Source: Azospirillum agricola
GTDB taxonomy: Bacteria > Pseudomonadota > Alphaproteobacteria > Azospirillales > Azospirillaceae
DNA length: 64,000 bases
NCBI RefSeq assembly: GCF_017876095.1
Contig: NZ_JAGINM010000002.1
Span: 399,427 to 463,426, forward strand
Direction of reading: 5' to 3'
A model generated the notes under the pieces. The model was given only the letters and a program-made list of their open reading frames with translations. It was not told where the DNA came from and searched no databases. Position 1 is the stretch's first letter; each line of letters opens with the position of its first letter. Below are positions 47,053-56,328 of this stretch, one piece after another. The translations under genes and the position numbers were made by a program.

Positions 47053-47886
47053 TCATTCGCCGCCGGCGTCGCCGTCACGGTCGTGGCGGGCGCTGCGGAC
47101 ATAGAGGGGGGTGAAGGCGCCGTCCTGGCGCAGTTCGACCCGGCCGGCCTTGGCCAGCTCCAGCGTCGCCGCGAAATGCGCCGCCATGGCGGAACGGGTC
47201 AGCAGCGGGCCGCCCTCCTCCCCGGGCAGGAAGCTCGCCAGGGTGGCCCAGTCCGGCATGTGGCCGAGCAGGCCGGAGAGCCGGCGGACGGCGTCCTCCA
47301 TCGAATAGAGGCGGATCGGGGCGATGTGCAGGACGCCGCCTTCCCGCCGCTTGCGGTGCTCGCCATAGGCGCGCAGCAGGTCGTAGAGCGTGACCTCGTA
47401 GACCGACTTGCGACGGATGTCGATGTCCTCCGGGGCACCCCGGGCGAAGACATCGTGGCCCAGCCGGTGGCGGGTGAACAGCTTGGCGGCGGCCTCCTTC
47501 ATCGCCTCCAGCCGCTGGAGCTGGAAGGCGAGCGCCGCCGCCATGTCCTCGCCGGACGGCTCCTCGTCCTCCAGCGCCGGCAGCAGCAGGCGGGATTTCA
47601 GGTAGGCCAGCCACGCCGCCATCACCAGATAGTCGGCGGCCAGCTCCAGCCGAACCTTCCGCGCCTCGGCGACGAAGGCGAGATACTGGTCGGCCAGTTC
47701 CAGGATCGAGATGCGGGTGAGGTCGACCTTCTGCTCGCGCCCCAGCGCCAGCAGCATGTCGAGCGGCCCCTCGAAGCCATCGAGGACCAGCATGAGCTGG
47801 TCGGACACGGCGACGGGCGCGACGACGGGTTCGGATGCGCCCTCCGTGTCGCGGATCGCGTCCTCCGCCTTGCGGCTGGTGGCCAT
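47053..47886 (-). CDS. scpA: Segregation and condensation protein A
   Basis: ScpA is the kleisin that bridges SMC heads during chromosome condensation. The 277-residue product has the N-terminal kleisin block LDGFEGPLDMLLALGREQKVDL, a central helical region (LAYLKSRLLLPALE) and the C-terminal winged helix (RSAMAAHFAATLELAKAGRVE). It lies between a site-2 protease gene and scpB. Confidence 0.96.
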   Translation of the reverse strand: MATSRKAEDAIRDTEGASEPVVAPVAVSDQLMLVLDGFEGPLDMLLALGREQKVDLTRISILELADQYLAFVAEARKVRLELAADYLVMAAWLAYLKSRLLLPALEDEEPSGEDMAAALAFQLQRLEAMKEAAAKLFTRHRLGHDVFARGAPEDIDIRRKSVYEVTLYDLLRAYGEHRKRREGGVLHIAPIRLYSMEDAVRRLSGLLGHMPDWATLASFLPGEEGGPLLTRSAMAAHFAATLELAKAGRVELRQDGAFTPLYVRSARHDRDGDAGGE

Positions 47887-47896
47887 GCGCCCTGCC

Positions 47897-48574
47897 CTAC
47901 CCGTTGCCGGTCAGAATCTGGATGAACTCGATCACCGCGTCCACCGGCGGACCGAGCACCCAGGTCATCACGTTGAGGTCGTAGCCGAACTCGCGCCCCA
48001 GCATCGGCAGCAGGAAGAAGGCGCCGAGCAGGATCAGCATGCCGAACCGCTCCAGCCGGGCCAGCGGGAAGGCGAGCGCATAGGGCAGCACGCCGACCGC
48101 GACCCGGCCGCCGTCGAGCGGCGGCAGCGGGATCAGGTTGAACACCATCAGGATGACGTTGACGAGGATCGACACCTCGGACGCCGCGCGCAGCCAGGCC
48201 TCGACGATGCCGTTCTGCGGATCGACCAACCCCCACAGCACCGCCGAGACGACCGCCAGCAGGAAGTTGGTGCCCGGCCCGGCGAGCGCCACCCACACCA
48301 TGTCGCGGCGGGGGTGGTCGAGCCGGCCGAAATTGACCGGCACCGGCTTGGCCCAGCCGAAGACGAACCCGGTGGTGAAGTACATCAGCGCCGGCAGCAG
48401 CACCGTCCCGAACGGGTCGATGTGGCGCAGCGGGTTGAAGGTGACGCGCCCCAGCCGGTAGGCGGTGTCGTCGCCGAGCCGCCACGCGACGAAGCCGTGC
48501 GCCGCCTCGTGCAGCGTGATGGCGATGATGGCCGGCAGGGCCACGGCCGTCACGCGGAAGATCCATTCCTCCAT
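47897..48574 (-). CDS. Site-2 protease-like M50 membrane metallopeptidase
   Basis: This intramembrane metalloprotease has the zinc motif HEAAH at residues 22-26 and the third-ligand motif NLIPLPPLDGGR. The 225-residue product has about six membrane helices and neither a PDZ nor a CBS domain. It sits between nagZ and scpA, where it is common in alphaproteobacteria. The substrate is unknown. Confidence 0.93.
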   Translation of the reverse strand: MEEWIFRVTAVALPAIIAITLHEAAHGFVAWRLGDDTAYRLGRVTFNPLRHIDPFGTVLLPALMYFTTGFVFGWAKPVPVNFGRLDHPRRDMVWVALAGPGTNFLLAVVSAVLWGLVDPQNGIVEAWLRAASEVSILVNVILMVFNLIPLPPLDGGRVAVGVLPYALAFPLARLERFGMLILLGAFFLLPMLGREFGYDLNVMTWVLGPPVDAVIEFIQILTGNG

Positions 48575-48589
48575 CGCCGTTCCCTTTCG

Positions 48590-49666
48590 TCAGGCCGCTA
48601 GCGGGCCGAGAAGCGCCGCCAGCCGCGCCGACAATTCCTGCGGGTCGGCGGGCTGCGGCCGGCCGGCCATCGCCCGCGCCCGCGCCCAGCGCTCCAGCGC
48701 CGCGTCGTCCATCGGCGGGACGACGGCGGCCACCGCCCGCATCTCCGCCAGATCGCCGTTGCAGTGGAGCACGATGTCCATGCCGGCCGCCAGCACCGAC
48801 CGCGCCCGCTCCGCGACGCCGCCGTCGAGCGCGTTCATCGAAAGGTCGTCGCTGAACAGCAGCCCGTCGAAGCCGATGGAGGGACCGCGCACCACCTCGC
48901 GCATCACGGTGGCCGAGGTGCTGGCCGGGGCGTCCGGGTCGATGTCCTTCAGCACGACATGGGCGACCATGCCCAGCGGCAGGTCGGCGAGCGCGCGGAA
49001 GGGGGCGAAGTCGGTCGCCTCCAGCGCGGCGCGCGGGGCGTCGACGACCGGAAGCTCGGCGTGGCTGTCGGCGAAGGCCCGGCCATGGCCGGGGATGTGC
49101 TTGATGACCGGCAGCACCCCGCCGGCCAGCAGCCCGTCCGCCGTCGCCCGCGCCAACTCCGACACCAGCGCCGGGTCGCGGGAGAAGGCGCGGTCGCCGA
49201 TGATGTCGTGGGCTCCCTCGACCGGAACGTCGCAGACCGGGGCGCAATCCACCGTCACCCCGACCTCGGCCAGCATGTGGGCGAGCAGCCGGCCGTTGAT
49301 CCAGGCGGCCTCGCGCCCGGCGACGCGGTCGCGGTCGGCGAGCGCGCCGAACACCCCCATCGGCGGGTGCGCCGCCCAGTGCGGCGGGCGCATGCGGGCG
49401 ACCCGCCCGCCCTCCTGGTCGATCAGCACCGGGGCGTCGGGACGGCCGACGGAGGCGCGCAGGTCGGTGACCAGCGCCGCGACCTGTCCGGGCGTCTCGC
49501 AGTTGCGGCGGAACAGGATGAAGCCGAGCGGGTCGGCATCGCGGAAGAAGGTGGCCTCGGCGGGGTCGAGCAGCGGCCCGGCGCAGCCGAAGACGACCGC
49601 GCGCGGCGGGTGGGGCGTCGCCGCCCCGCTCGTCGCGGCGGTGGAATCAGGGACGGACAACCACAC
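48590..49666 (-). CDS. nagZ: Beta-N-acetylhexosaminidase NagZ
   Basis: NagZ removes GlcNAc from anhydromuropeptides in cytosolic cell-wall recycling. Motifs KHIPGHG (with the nearby DSHAELP), IDQEGGRVARMR and the nucleophile SDDLSMNAL are present. The start is unsure: GTG at 49666 (358 residues) or TTG at 49660; both overlap the end of the SPOR gene by 14-20 bases. Longer upstream frames are shadows of the SPOR gene. Confidence 0.92.
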   Translation of the reverse strand: MWLSVPDSTAATSGAATPHPPRAVVFGCAGPLLDPAEATFFRDADPLGFILFRRNCETPGQVAALVTDLRASVGRPDAPVLIDQEGGRVARMRPPHWAAHPPMGVFGALADRDRVAGREAAWINGRLLAHMLAEVGVTVDCAPVCDVPVEGAHDIIGDRAFSRDPALVSELARATADGLLAGGVLPVIKHIPGHGRAFADSHAELPVVDAPRAALEATDFAPFRALADLPLGMVAHVVLKDIDPDAPASTSATVMREVVRGPSIGFDGLLFSDDLSMNALDGGVAERARSVLAAGMDIVLHCNGDLAEMRAVAAVVPPMDDAALERWARARAMAGRPQPADPQELSARLAALLGPLAA

Positions 49667-50678
49667 ACCCCGTGTTTTGCGCGCGAAGCTGGGCGCAGAT
49701 GGATTTCGCGCGGGCTTCGTCGGCGCCCGCTCCCTGGACACGGTAGAAGATGCCCTTCTCGCCGAGATCGACCTTGGCGACCTGCATGGACAACCCGCCG
49801 AGCGCTTCGGCGTACCGCCCGGAGATTCGCTTCCACTCCGCCGCCGCCTCGGCCTCGCTGCGCACCGAGGCGAGCTGGATCCGCCAGGATCCGGAGCCGC
49901 CGGCAACGGCGGGCGCCGGCTTGGCAGGCTGGGACGGCTGAGCCGGCGATTGAGCGGCGGCCGGAGCCGGGGCCGGCTTGGCCGCGTTGACCGGAGCCGG
50001 CGGCGTCGCCGCCTTGGGCGGCGGCAGGGCTGCCGCTTGCTGAGGCGGATTGGCCGGCTTGGCGGCGGGCGGGGCAACGGGTTGGGTGGCGGGTTGGGTG
50101 GCGGGTTGACCGGCCGGCGTCTTCGCGACCGACGGCGGGACCGGCTTGGCGGTCGACGCGGCGGCCGCCGGCGCCGGAGCCTGGACCGGCGCGGCCGACA
50201 TGGCCGTCGCGTCCATCGCGTCGCGCGGAACCGTCGAGGTCGCGCCCGGCGGCGGGGGCGGCACCTGCGCCACCGTCGGAGCGCTCGGCAGGGGTGCCGG
50301 CGCCGGCATCGCCGGTGTCACCACCGGGCGCGGCAACGGCACCTCGGGCGGCGGCAGCAGCCGCTCGACGGTGGGATGATTGCCGCTGGCGCGGTCGTGC
50401 AGCCGTTCATAGACCAGCTTGTCCTGGTGCGGCACCTCCATGCCGCCCGGCTGCTCGGGCCGCGACTTGGCGGGCGTCGCGTCGGCGGTCAACAGCGGTG
50501 GACCGTCCGACGACGCGTGGTCGCCGCCCCGGTAGCTCACGATGATGGTGCCGGCGAAGGCGACGATGCCGACCACGGCGAAGCCCAGCGCAAACAGGCC
50601 GCGCTTGCCCGGACCCTGACGCGGCGGCGGGGCGCCGTAGGGGTTGGAGGCGTAGTTCACGTCGCCCTCATACCTCAT
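49647..50678 (-). CDS. SPOR-domain cell-division-associated membrane protein
   Basis: The 343-residue product has one membrane anchor (FALGFAVVGIVAFAGTIIVSY), a long low-complexity Pro/Ala/Gln linker including PATQPATQP, and a C-terminal SPOR domain (about 265-343: WRIQLASVRSEAEAAAEWKRI) that binds denuded septal peptidoglycan. It has the organisation of FtsN-like proteins. It lies between argS and nagZ. Confidence 0.93.
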   Translation of the reverse strand: MRYEGDVNYASNPYGAPPPRQGPGKRGLFALGFAVVGIVAFAGTIIVSYRGGDHASSDGPPLLTADATPAKSRPEQPGGMEVPHQDKLVYERLHDRASGNHPTVERLLPPPEVPLPRPVVTPAMPAPAPLPSAPTVAQVPPPPPGATSTVPRDAMDATAMSAAPVQAPAPAAAASTAKPVPPSVAKTPAGQPATQPATQPVAPPAAKPANPPQQAAALPPPKAATPPAPVNAAKPAPAPAAAQSPAQPSQPAKPAPAVAGGSGSWRIQLASVRSEAEAAAEWKRISGRYAEALGGLSMQVAKVDLGEKGIFYRVQGAGADEARAKSICAQLRAQNTGCVVVRP

Positions 50679-50688
50679 GAACCGGCCC

Positions 50689-52449
50689 TCATGAACGCAG
50701 TTCCTCCACCGGCTCGACGCCCATCACCTTCAGGCCCGACGCGATCACCGTCGACACGGCGGCGATCAGCGCCAGCCGGGCCACCGTGACCTCCTCGTCG
50801 CCCTCGATCAGGAAGCGCAGCGAGGCGTCGTCGCGGCCGCGGTTCCACAGCGCGTGGAACTCGCTGGCGAGGTCGTAGAGGTAGAAGGCGATGCGGTGCG
50901 GCTCGTGCGCCTCGGCGGCGGATTCGACCAGGCGCGGCCAGGTCGCCATCCGCTTGGCCAGAATCATCTCCTCCTCGGCGTCGAGCCGGGCGAGATTGGC
51001 GGCGGCGGCGAGCGCCGCCGGGTTCTGGTCGACATGCGGCAGCGCGGTCGCCGCATGGCGCAGCACCGAGCGGCAGCGGGCGTGGGCGTACTGCACGTAG
51101 AAGACAGGGTTGTCCTTGGACTGCTCGGTCACCTTGGCGAAGTCGAAATCCAGCGTCTGGTCATTGCGCCGGGTCAGCATGATGAAGCGGACGACGTCCC
51201 TGCCGACCTGCTCGATCACGTCGCGCAGCGTGACGAAGGTGCCGGCCCGCTTCGACATCTTCACCGGCTCGCCGTTCTGCATCAGGTGGACGAGCTGGCA
51301 GAGCTTGACGTCGAGCGAGGCCTTGCCCTCGGTCACCGCGGTGGTCGCCGACTGCATGCGCTTGACGTAGCCGCCATGGTCGGCGCCCCAGACGTCGATC
51401 AGGTTCGCCGCACCCCGGCGGTACTTGTCGAAATGATAGGCGATGTCGTTCGAGAAGTAGGTGAAGGAGCCGTCCGACTTCTTCAGCGGCCGGTCGACGT
51501 CGTCGCCGAAGTCGGTGGACTTGAACAAGGTCTGCGGGCGCGGCTCCCAATCGTCGGGCTTCTTGCCCTTCGGCGGCTCCAGCACGCCGGTGTAGATCAG
51601 GCCACGCTCCTCCAGCGCCTTCAGCGCGATGTCCACCGCGCCGGCGTTCACCAGCGCGCGCTCGCTGCTGTAGACGTCCATGGTGACGCCGAGCACGCCG
51701 AGATCCTCGCGGATCCAGCCCATGATCATCCCGATGGCGAAGTCGCGGCAGGCCGGCAGCCATTCGGACTCGTCCTTGCCGACCCATTTGTTGCCGTCGC
51801 GGTCGGCCAGACCGGCACCCACCTCCTTCAGGTATTCGCCTGGATAGAGGCCGGCCGGGATGGTGCCGACGTCCTCGCCCAGCGCCTCGCGGTAGCGCAG
51901 GTAGGTCGAGCGTCCCAGCACGTCGACCTGGGCGCCGGCGTCGTTGATGTAGTATTCGCGGGTGACCGCGTAGCCGGCCTTCTCCAGCAGCGCCGCCAGC
52001 GCGTCGCCGAACACGGCGCCGCGCCCGTGCGCCGCGTGCAGCGGGCCAGTCGGGTTGGCCGAGACGTATTCGACGTTCACCGGCTCGCCCTTGCCCAGCG
52101 TGCTGTCGCCGTAGGACGTCCCGGCCTTCAGCACGTCGCGGACACGATCACGCCAGACGTCCGGGGTCAGCCGCAGATTGACGAAGCCCGGCCCGGCGAT
52201 CTCAACGGACGCCACGTCGGGCCGCGCCCTCAGCTTGGCGACCAGCAGCTCGGCGAGCGCGCGCGGCGCCATCCTCGCCGGCTTGGCGAGGATCATGGCG
52301 GCGTTGGTCGACAGGTCGCCATGGGCCGCCTCGCGCGGCGGCTCCACCGTCAGACGGCCGCTGTCCAGCCCGGCCGGGATCGTGCCCTCGGCGGCCAGCT
52401 CGTCCAGCAGCGTGCGAATATCGTTCTCGAAGGCCTTGAAAATATTCAT
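50689..52449 (-). CDS. argS: Arginine-tRNA ligase
   Basis: This class I synthetase has the HIGH-type motif [12 protein letters not shown] and the KMSKRAGTF signature. The 586-residue product contains the N-terminal additional domain and the C-terminal anticodon-binding domain ending VEPVEELRS. The ATG at 52449 ([13 protein letters not shown]) is preferred over the slightly earlier MPRPKT start. It follows dgt by 4 bases. Confidence 0.97.
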   Translation of the reverse strand: MNIFKAFENDIRTLLDELAAEGTIPAGLDSGRLTVEPPREAAHGDLSTNAAMILAKPARMAPRALAELLVAKLRARPDVASVEIAGPGFVNLRLTPDVWRDRVRDVLKAGTSYGDSTLGKGEPVNVEYVSANPTGPLHAAHGRGAVFGDALAALLEKAGYAVTREYYINDAGAQVDVLGRSTYLRYREALGEDVGTIPAGLYPGEYLKEVGAGLADRDGNKWVGKDESEWLPACRDFAIGMIMGWIREDLGVLGVTMDVYSSERALVNAGAVDIALKALEERGLIYTGVLEPPKGKKPDDWEPRPQTLFKSTDFGDDVDRPLKKSDGSFTYFSNDIAYHFDKYRRGAANLIDVWGADHGGYVKRMQSATTAVTEGKASLDVKLCQLVHLMQNGEPVKMSKRAGTFVTLRDVIEQVGRDVVRFIMLTRRNDQTLDFDFAKVTEQSKDNPVFYVQYAHARCRSVLRHAATALPHVDQNPAALAAAANLARLDAEEEMILAKRMATWPRLVESAAEAHEPHRIAFYLYDLASEFHALWNRGRDDASLRFLIEGDEEVTVARLALIAAVSTVIASGLKVMGVEPVEELRS

Positions 52450-52453
52450 CGTC

Positions 52454-53653
52454 TTAGGTCTTGGCATCCATGTCGAAAAGTCGGCCGTATTCGGCCAGCG
52501 CGAAGCGGTCGGTCATGCCGGCGATGTAGTCGGCCACATGGCGCGCCCGCACCGCAAGGTCGGCGTCGCCGCCGTGCCGCGCGATGTCGCGCTGCCATTC
52601 CGGCGGCAGGGTGTTGGGTTCGGCCATGAACAGGTCGAACAGCGCCTTCACCACCCGCTTGCACTTGCTCATCTCGCGGTTCACGCGGAAGTGGCGGTAC
52701 ATGCGCTGGCGCAGGAAGGCGCGGACCGGTCCGTGCGCCTCCCACATGGCGGGGCTGAAGCTGACCATCGGCAGCGGCAGGGCGCGCAGTTCGGCGGCGC
52801 TGCCCGGCCGGTGCTCGGCGAGGCGGCGGCGCGTCTCGGCCAGCAGGTCGCCGACCATGGCGTTGATCATGCGCCGCACCGTCTCGTGGATCAGGCGGGA
52901 GCGCTCCAGGTTCGGGTACTGCTGGCAGACCTGCCGGATCACCGGGCCGACCAGCGGCAGTTCCGCCACCTCGTCCACGGTGAACAGGCCGGCGCGCAGG
53001 CCGTCGTCGATGTCGTGGTTGTTGTAGGCGATGTCGTCGGCCAGCGCCGCGACCTGCGCCTCGGCGCCGGGGTTGGTGTGCAGCTCCAGGTCCCACGTCT
53101 CGCCGAAATCGGCGATGGTGGTCGGCAGGCGGCGGCCGGGCAGCATGGGCAGCAGCGGGCCGTTGTGCTTGACCACGCCCTCCAGCGTTTCCCAGGTCAG
53201 GTTCAGCCCGTCGAACTCGGCGTAGCGGCGCTCCAGCCGGGTCAGGATGCGCAGGGTCTGGTCGTTGTGGGCGAAGCCGCCGTGCGGCTCCATGCAGGCG
53301 TTCAACGCCTCCTCCCCGGCATGCCCGAAGGGCGTATGGCCAAGGTCGTGGGCGAGCGCCACCGCCTCCGCCAGATCCTCGTTGAGGCCCAGCGTGCGGC
53401 TGATGGAACGGGCGATCTGCGCGACCTCCAGGCTGTGGGTCAGCCGGGTCCGATAATAGTCGCCCTCGTGGTAGACGAAGACCTGCGTCTTGTATTTCAG
53501 TTTCCGGAAGCCGCCGGAATGGACGATGCGGTCGCGGTCGCGCTGGAAGCACGAGCGCGTCGGGCTTTCCGGCTCGGCCACCAGCCGTCCGCGCGTGTCC
53601 GCCGGGTCGCAGGCGTAGGGCGCCGGCCGTTCCTGGGAAAAGTCCGCCATCAT
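52454..53653 (-). CDS. dgt: Deoxyguanosinetriphosphate triphosphohydrolase-like protein
   Basis: This HD-domain dNTPase has [26 protein letters not shown] and [14 protein letters not shown], the metal-binding His/Asp set. The N-terminal [19 protein letters not shown] is typical. The start is uncertain: the double ATG at 53650/53653 has no ribosome binding site, and an in-frame ATG at 53689 is also weak. About 399 residues. It is divergent from erpA. Confidence 0.93.
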   Translation of the reverse strand: MMADFSQERPAPYACDPADTRGRLVAEPESPTRSCFQRDRDRIVHSGGFRKLKYKTQVFVYHEGDYYRTRLTHSLEVAQIARSISRTLGLNEDLAEAVALAHDLGHTPFGHAGEEALNACMEPHGGFAHNDQTLRILTRLERRYAEFDGLNLTWETLEGVVKHNGPLLPMLPGRRLPTTIADFGETWDLELHTNPGAEAQVAALADDIAYNNHDIDDGLRAGLFTVDEVAELPLVGPVIRQVCQQYPNLERSRLIHETVRRMINAMVGDLLAETRRRLAEHRPGSAAELRALPLPMVSFSPAMWEAHGPVRAFLRQRMYRHFRVNREMSKCKRVVKALFDLFMAEPNTLPPEWQRDIARHGGDADLAVRARHVADYIAGMTDRFALAEYGRLFDMDAKT

Positions 53654-53796
53654 GGGGCGGACACTACCCATGGGGGGGCGCGGGTGCAACGGCGAAGGCG
53701 TGCTATGACGTGACCGGATGGGGCCGAACTTTGACGCGGCCCCGGATTCACCCTACATTCCTGGGAACTTCCCGCATCGCACCAGAGGCGACCGCC

Positions 53797-54171
53797 ATGC
53801 CCGACACCGCGATTCCCGTCGAGACCGCCCCACAGACCGGCGACCGCGTCCTGACCGTCAGCGAGAGCGCCGCCAAGCGCGTCGCCTTCCTGATCGCCAA
53901 CGAGGGCAACCCGGCCCTGATGCTGCGCCTGACCGTGTCGGGCGGCGGCTGCTCCGGCTTCCAGTACGGCTTCGGCTTCGACGACGCCGTCAACGAGGAC
54001 GATGTCGTCTTCGAGAAGAACGGGACGAAGGTCGTCACCGACGACGCCTCGCTCGACCTGCTGGCCGGGGCGACGCTGGACTATGTCGAGGATCTGATGG
54101 GCGCCGCCTTCCAGATCAAGAACCCCAACGCCACCGCGTCCTGCGGCTGCGGCAACTCCTTCGCCGCCTGA
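53797..54171 (+). CDS. erpA: Iron-sulfur cluster insertion protein ErpA/IscA
   Basis: This A-type Fe-S carrier has the three conserved cysteines Cys52 (GGGCSGFQY), Cys116 and Cys118 (SCGCGNSF). At 124 residues with Asp/Glu-rich [11 protein letters not shown] it fits ErpA. It is divergent from dgt, an arrangement conserved in alphaproteobacteria. Confidence 0.93.
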   Translation: MPDTAIPVETAPQTGDRVLTVSESAAKRVAFLIANEGNPALMLRLTVSGGGCSGFQYGFGFDDAVNEDDVVFEKNGTKVVTDDASLDLLAGATLDYVEDLMGAAFQIKNPNATASCGCGNSFAA

Positions 54172-54200
54172 CCGGCGCCGCTTGACCGGACGGAATTTTC

Positions 54201-54974
54201 GTGAAGATCGCCACCTGGAACGTCAACTCGGCGAAGGCCCGCCTTCCGCTGATCACCGACTGGCTGCGCGCGGCGTCCCCGGACGTCGTGCTCTTCCAGG
54301 AAATCAAATGCGAGACCGCCGCCTTCCCGCGCGCCGCCTTCGAGGAACTCGGCTACCACGTCGAGGTGGTCGGGCAGAAGGCCTACAACGGCGTCGCCCT
54401 GCTGTCGAAGATCCCGGCCGAGGACGTGCTGCCCCGCCTGCCCGGCGAGCCGGAGGACGAGCAGGCCCGCTACGTCGAGGCCACCGTGGCCGGGGTGCGC
54501 ATCGCCTCGCTCTACCTGCCCAACGGCAACCCGGTGCCGGGCGAGAAGTTCGCCTACAAGCTGCGCTGGATGGACCGGCTGAACGCCCGCGCCCGAGAGC
54601 TGCTGGCGGACGAAATCCCCTTCGTGCTGGGTGGCGACTACAACGTCATTCCCGAGCCGCGCGACGTCTTCAGCCCGGCCGCCTTCGCCGGCGACGCCCT
54701 GTTCCAGCCGGAGACGCGGGCCAAGTTCCGCGCCTTGATCAACCTCGGCCTGACGGAGGCCTACCGGGCCTTGCACGACGACGACCGGGCCTACACCTTC
54801 TGGGATTACCAGGCCGGCTGCTGGCCGCGCGACCAGGGTTTGCGCATCGACCATTTCCTGCTCTCGCCGCAGGCGGCCGACCGCTTGGCCGGCTGCACCA
54901 TCGACCGCCGCCCGCGCGGCGGCGAGAAGGCGTCCGACCACACGCCGGTGGTGCTGGAGCTGCGCGACGCCTGA
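54201..54974 (+). CDS. xth: Exodeoxyribonuclease III
   Basis: This is an AP endonuclease/3' exonuclease of base-excision repair. It has MKIATWNVNS, LFQEIKCE (metal Glu), YLPNGNP, LGGDYNVIPEPRDVF and the catalytic SDHTPVVLEL. The product has 257 residues. The GTG at 54201 follows GGACGGAA. It is 29 bases downstream of erpA on the same strand. Confidence 0.96.
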   Translation: MKIATWNVNSAKARLPLITDWLRAASPDVVLFQEIKCETAAFPRAAFEELGYHVEVVGQKAYNGVALLSKIPAEDVLPRLPGEPEDEQARYVEATVAGVRIASLYLPNGNPVPGEKFAYKLRWMDRLNARARELLADEIPFVLGGDYNVIPEPRDVFSPAAFAGDALFQPETRAKFRALINLGLTEAYRALHDDDRAYTFWDYQAGCWPRDQGLRIDHFLLSPQAADRLAGCTIDRRPRGGEKASDHTPVVLELRDA

Positions 54975-55095
54975 TTGGTGCCGCAATCATCCGCAGCGCG
55001 GTATTTCGTTAAAGTTTCCGTGGATAGGATGAGGCCGTCCGGTTGCCGGTTTCCCCCGGCGCTGGACGCGCTTCCACGGAAACGGCAAGACGGCC

Positions 55096-55668
55096 ATGGT
55101 CTGGAGACGCGGTTACAGCCGGAACGAGATTCAGGAGCTGCTGTCGGCGATCGAGCGGCAGGCGGCGGAGGCCGTCCGTCTTGCCGACCGCGCGCAGCGC
55201 GACATCGGTCACGACCGTTTCTCGTCCTTCCTCGATTTCCGCAGGAAAGTGGAAGAGGTCCGTGCCCTTCTGACCCTGACCGAGGAGCGGCTGGGCGGCA
55301 TCAACGGCGCCAGGCTGTCCGACCTGCGGTCCGAGTTCGAGCGGATGGATCTGCTGCTGATGGGCATGATGGCGCGGGCGACACGCGGGTATTTCGCCAG
55401 CATGCGCGAGGACCAGGTTCTTCCCATCGGCGCCCGCGAGTTGTTCGAGCCGGAGTTGCGGGTGATCGATCAGACCCGCGAGAGGCTGGGCCGCCCGCAG
55501 TATGAAGGGCGGGTGCTTCCAATGGTCCTGGAGGACCTGGAGGCGACATCGGAGATGATCCGCAAAACGATCAACCGAGCCCCTGCCCTACCCGATTTTT
55601 CCGACAGTCCCTCGCCGCCCAGGCCCGTGAAGCGATTGCGCACTCTGGGTCGTCCAATCCGCCAATGA
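55096..55668 (+). CDS. Hypothetical coiled-coil protein (190 aa)
   Basis: I do not recognise it. The soluble 190-residue product is largely helical (SRNEIQELLSAIERQAAEA, RKVEEVRALLTLTEERLGG, RSEFERMDLLLMGMMARAT) with a basic, Pro-rich C-terminus ending RPVKRLRTLGRPIRQ. No enzymatic motif. It is the last core-genome gene before the tRNA and the integrated element. Confidence 0.65.
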   Translation: MVWRRGYSRNEIQELLSAIERQAAEAVRLADRAQRDIGHDRFSSFLDFRRKVEEVRALLTLTEERLGGINGARLSDLRSEFERMDLLLMGMMARATRGYFASMREDQVLPIGARELFEPELRVIDQTRERLGRPQYEGRVLPMVLEDLEATSEMIRKTINRAPALPDFSDSPSPPRPVKRLRTLGRPIRQ

Positions 55669-55747
55669 GGCGTGAGGACGCGCGACGCTTGACCCGAGGC
55701 CACGCATTCGCTACTTCGGTCCTCCGCGTTGCGGCTCAACGCGCATC

Positions 55748-55837
55748 GGATGGGTGGCCGAGCGGTTTAAGGCTCCAGTCTTGAAAACTGGCGTAGGTGC
55801 AAGCCTACCGTGGGTTCGAATCCCACCCCATCCGCCA
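55748..55837 (+). tRNA. tRNA-Ser (anticodon TGA)
   Basis: The 7-bp acceptor stem GGATGGG pairs with CCCATCC (55827-55833), then a discriminator G and encoded CCA. The anticodon stem CCAGT/ACTGG flanks a loop with TGA (55782-55784). A long variable arm and a T-arm GTGGGTTCGAATCCCAC are present. The 90-nt size fits serine tRNA. The 3' end is the likely attachment site of the element that follows. Confidence 0.97.
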
Positions 55838-56328
55838 GAATTTTCCTTTAACGCATTGATTTTAATACGAAATCGGCTCTGCCAACATCCTTACCCCCAC
55901 AGTTTACCCCACACTTTGAGGCGTATTGACGCCGCTGTCAGCGGACGCTCGCGGACGGAAACGCCTCTTCCCACCGGATCGTGGATAGCCCGCCGCTCTG
56001 CTCAATTGATGACCCGCAAGGGCTGGACCTAGAAAGCTGGGGAAATTCATCGTCCCCAACGTTCCCACTGTCCCCGACCTATCTATCCCATTGAAAGTAA
56101 AAGATATTTCCGGGGACATAAGGTGCATTGGCATCGTCCCCGGCGGGAGCTTTGATCGTCCCCACTTCGGCTCGTGTCTGCTACACGCCCCGACCCTGTG
56201 GTGCCGCTTGATGCCAAGCCACATAACTTAGTTAAAAAGGAAAAGCCCAGTTTGCGATTTTGCGCAAGTTCGCTATTATAGTGCCCAGCTCATGCTAGCA
56301 GAGCTCTGGGGGATATAAAGGCAATAAT
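55838..56328. other. Left end of element: arm-like repeats, possible decayed gene and promoter
   Basis: No intact gene is evident in 491 bases. Features: direct repeats TTACCCCCACA (55891-55901) and TTTACCCCACAC (55903-55914) near the tRNA; ATCGTCCCC three times at 56049, 56133 and 56155, which on the minus strand read as Gly/Asp-rich codons interrupted by stops; and the promoter/operator at 56252-56279. Confidence 0.55.
56252..56279 (+). promoter_or_regulatory. Promoter with overlapping dyad operator for the XRE-M78 gene
   Basis: TTGCGA (56252-56257) and TATTAT (56274-56279) are spaced by 16 bases. Between them lies a dyad, GCGA-TT-TTGC then GCAA-GT-TCGC (56254-56273), centred on TTGCGCAA. 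An XRE protein repressing its own promoter would bind here. Confidence 0.55.

Noticed and set aside
55904..56224. 106-codon minus-strand frame after the tRNA
   Set aside because: Not accepted as a gene: the composition is mixed, there is no ribosome binding site, and a neighbouring frame looks more like a decayed coding remnant.
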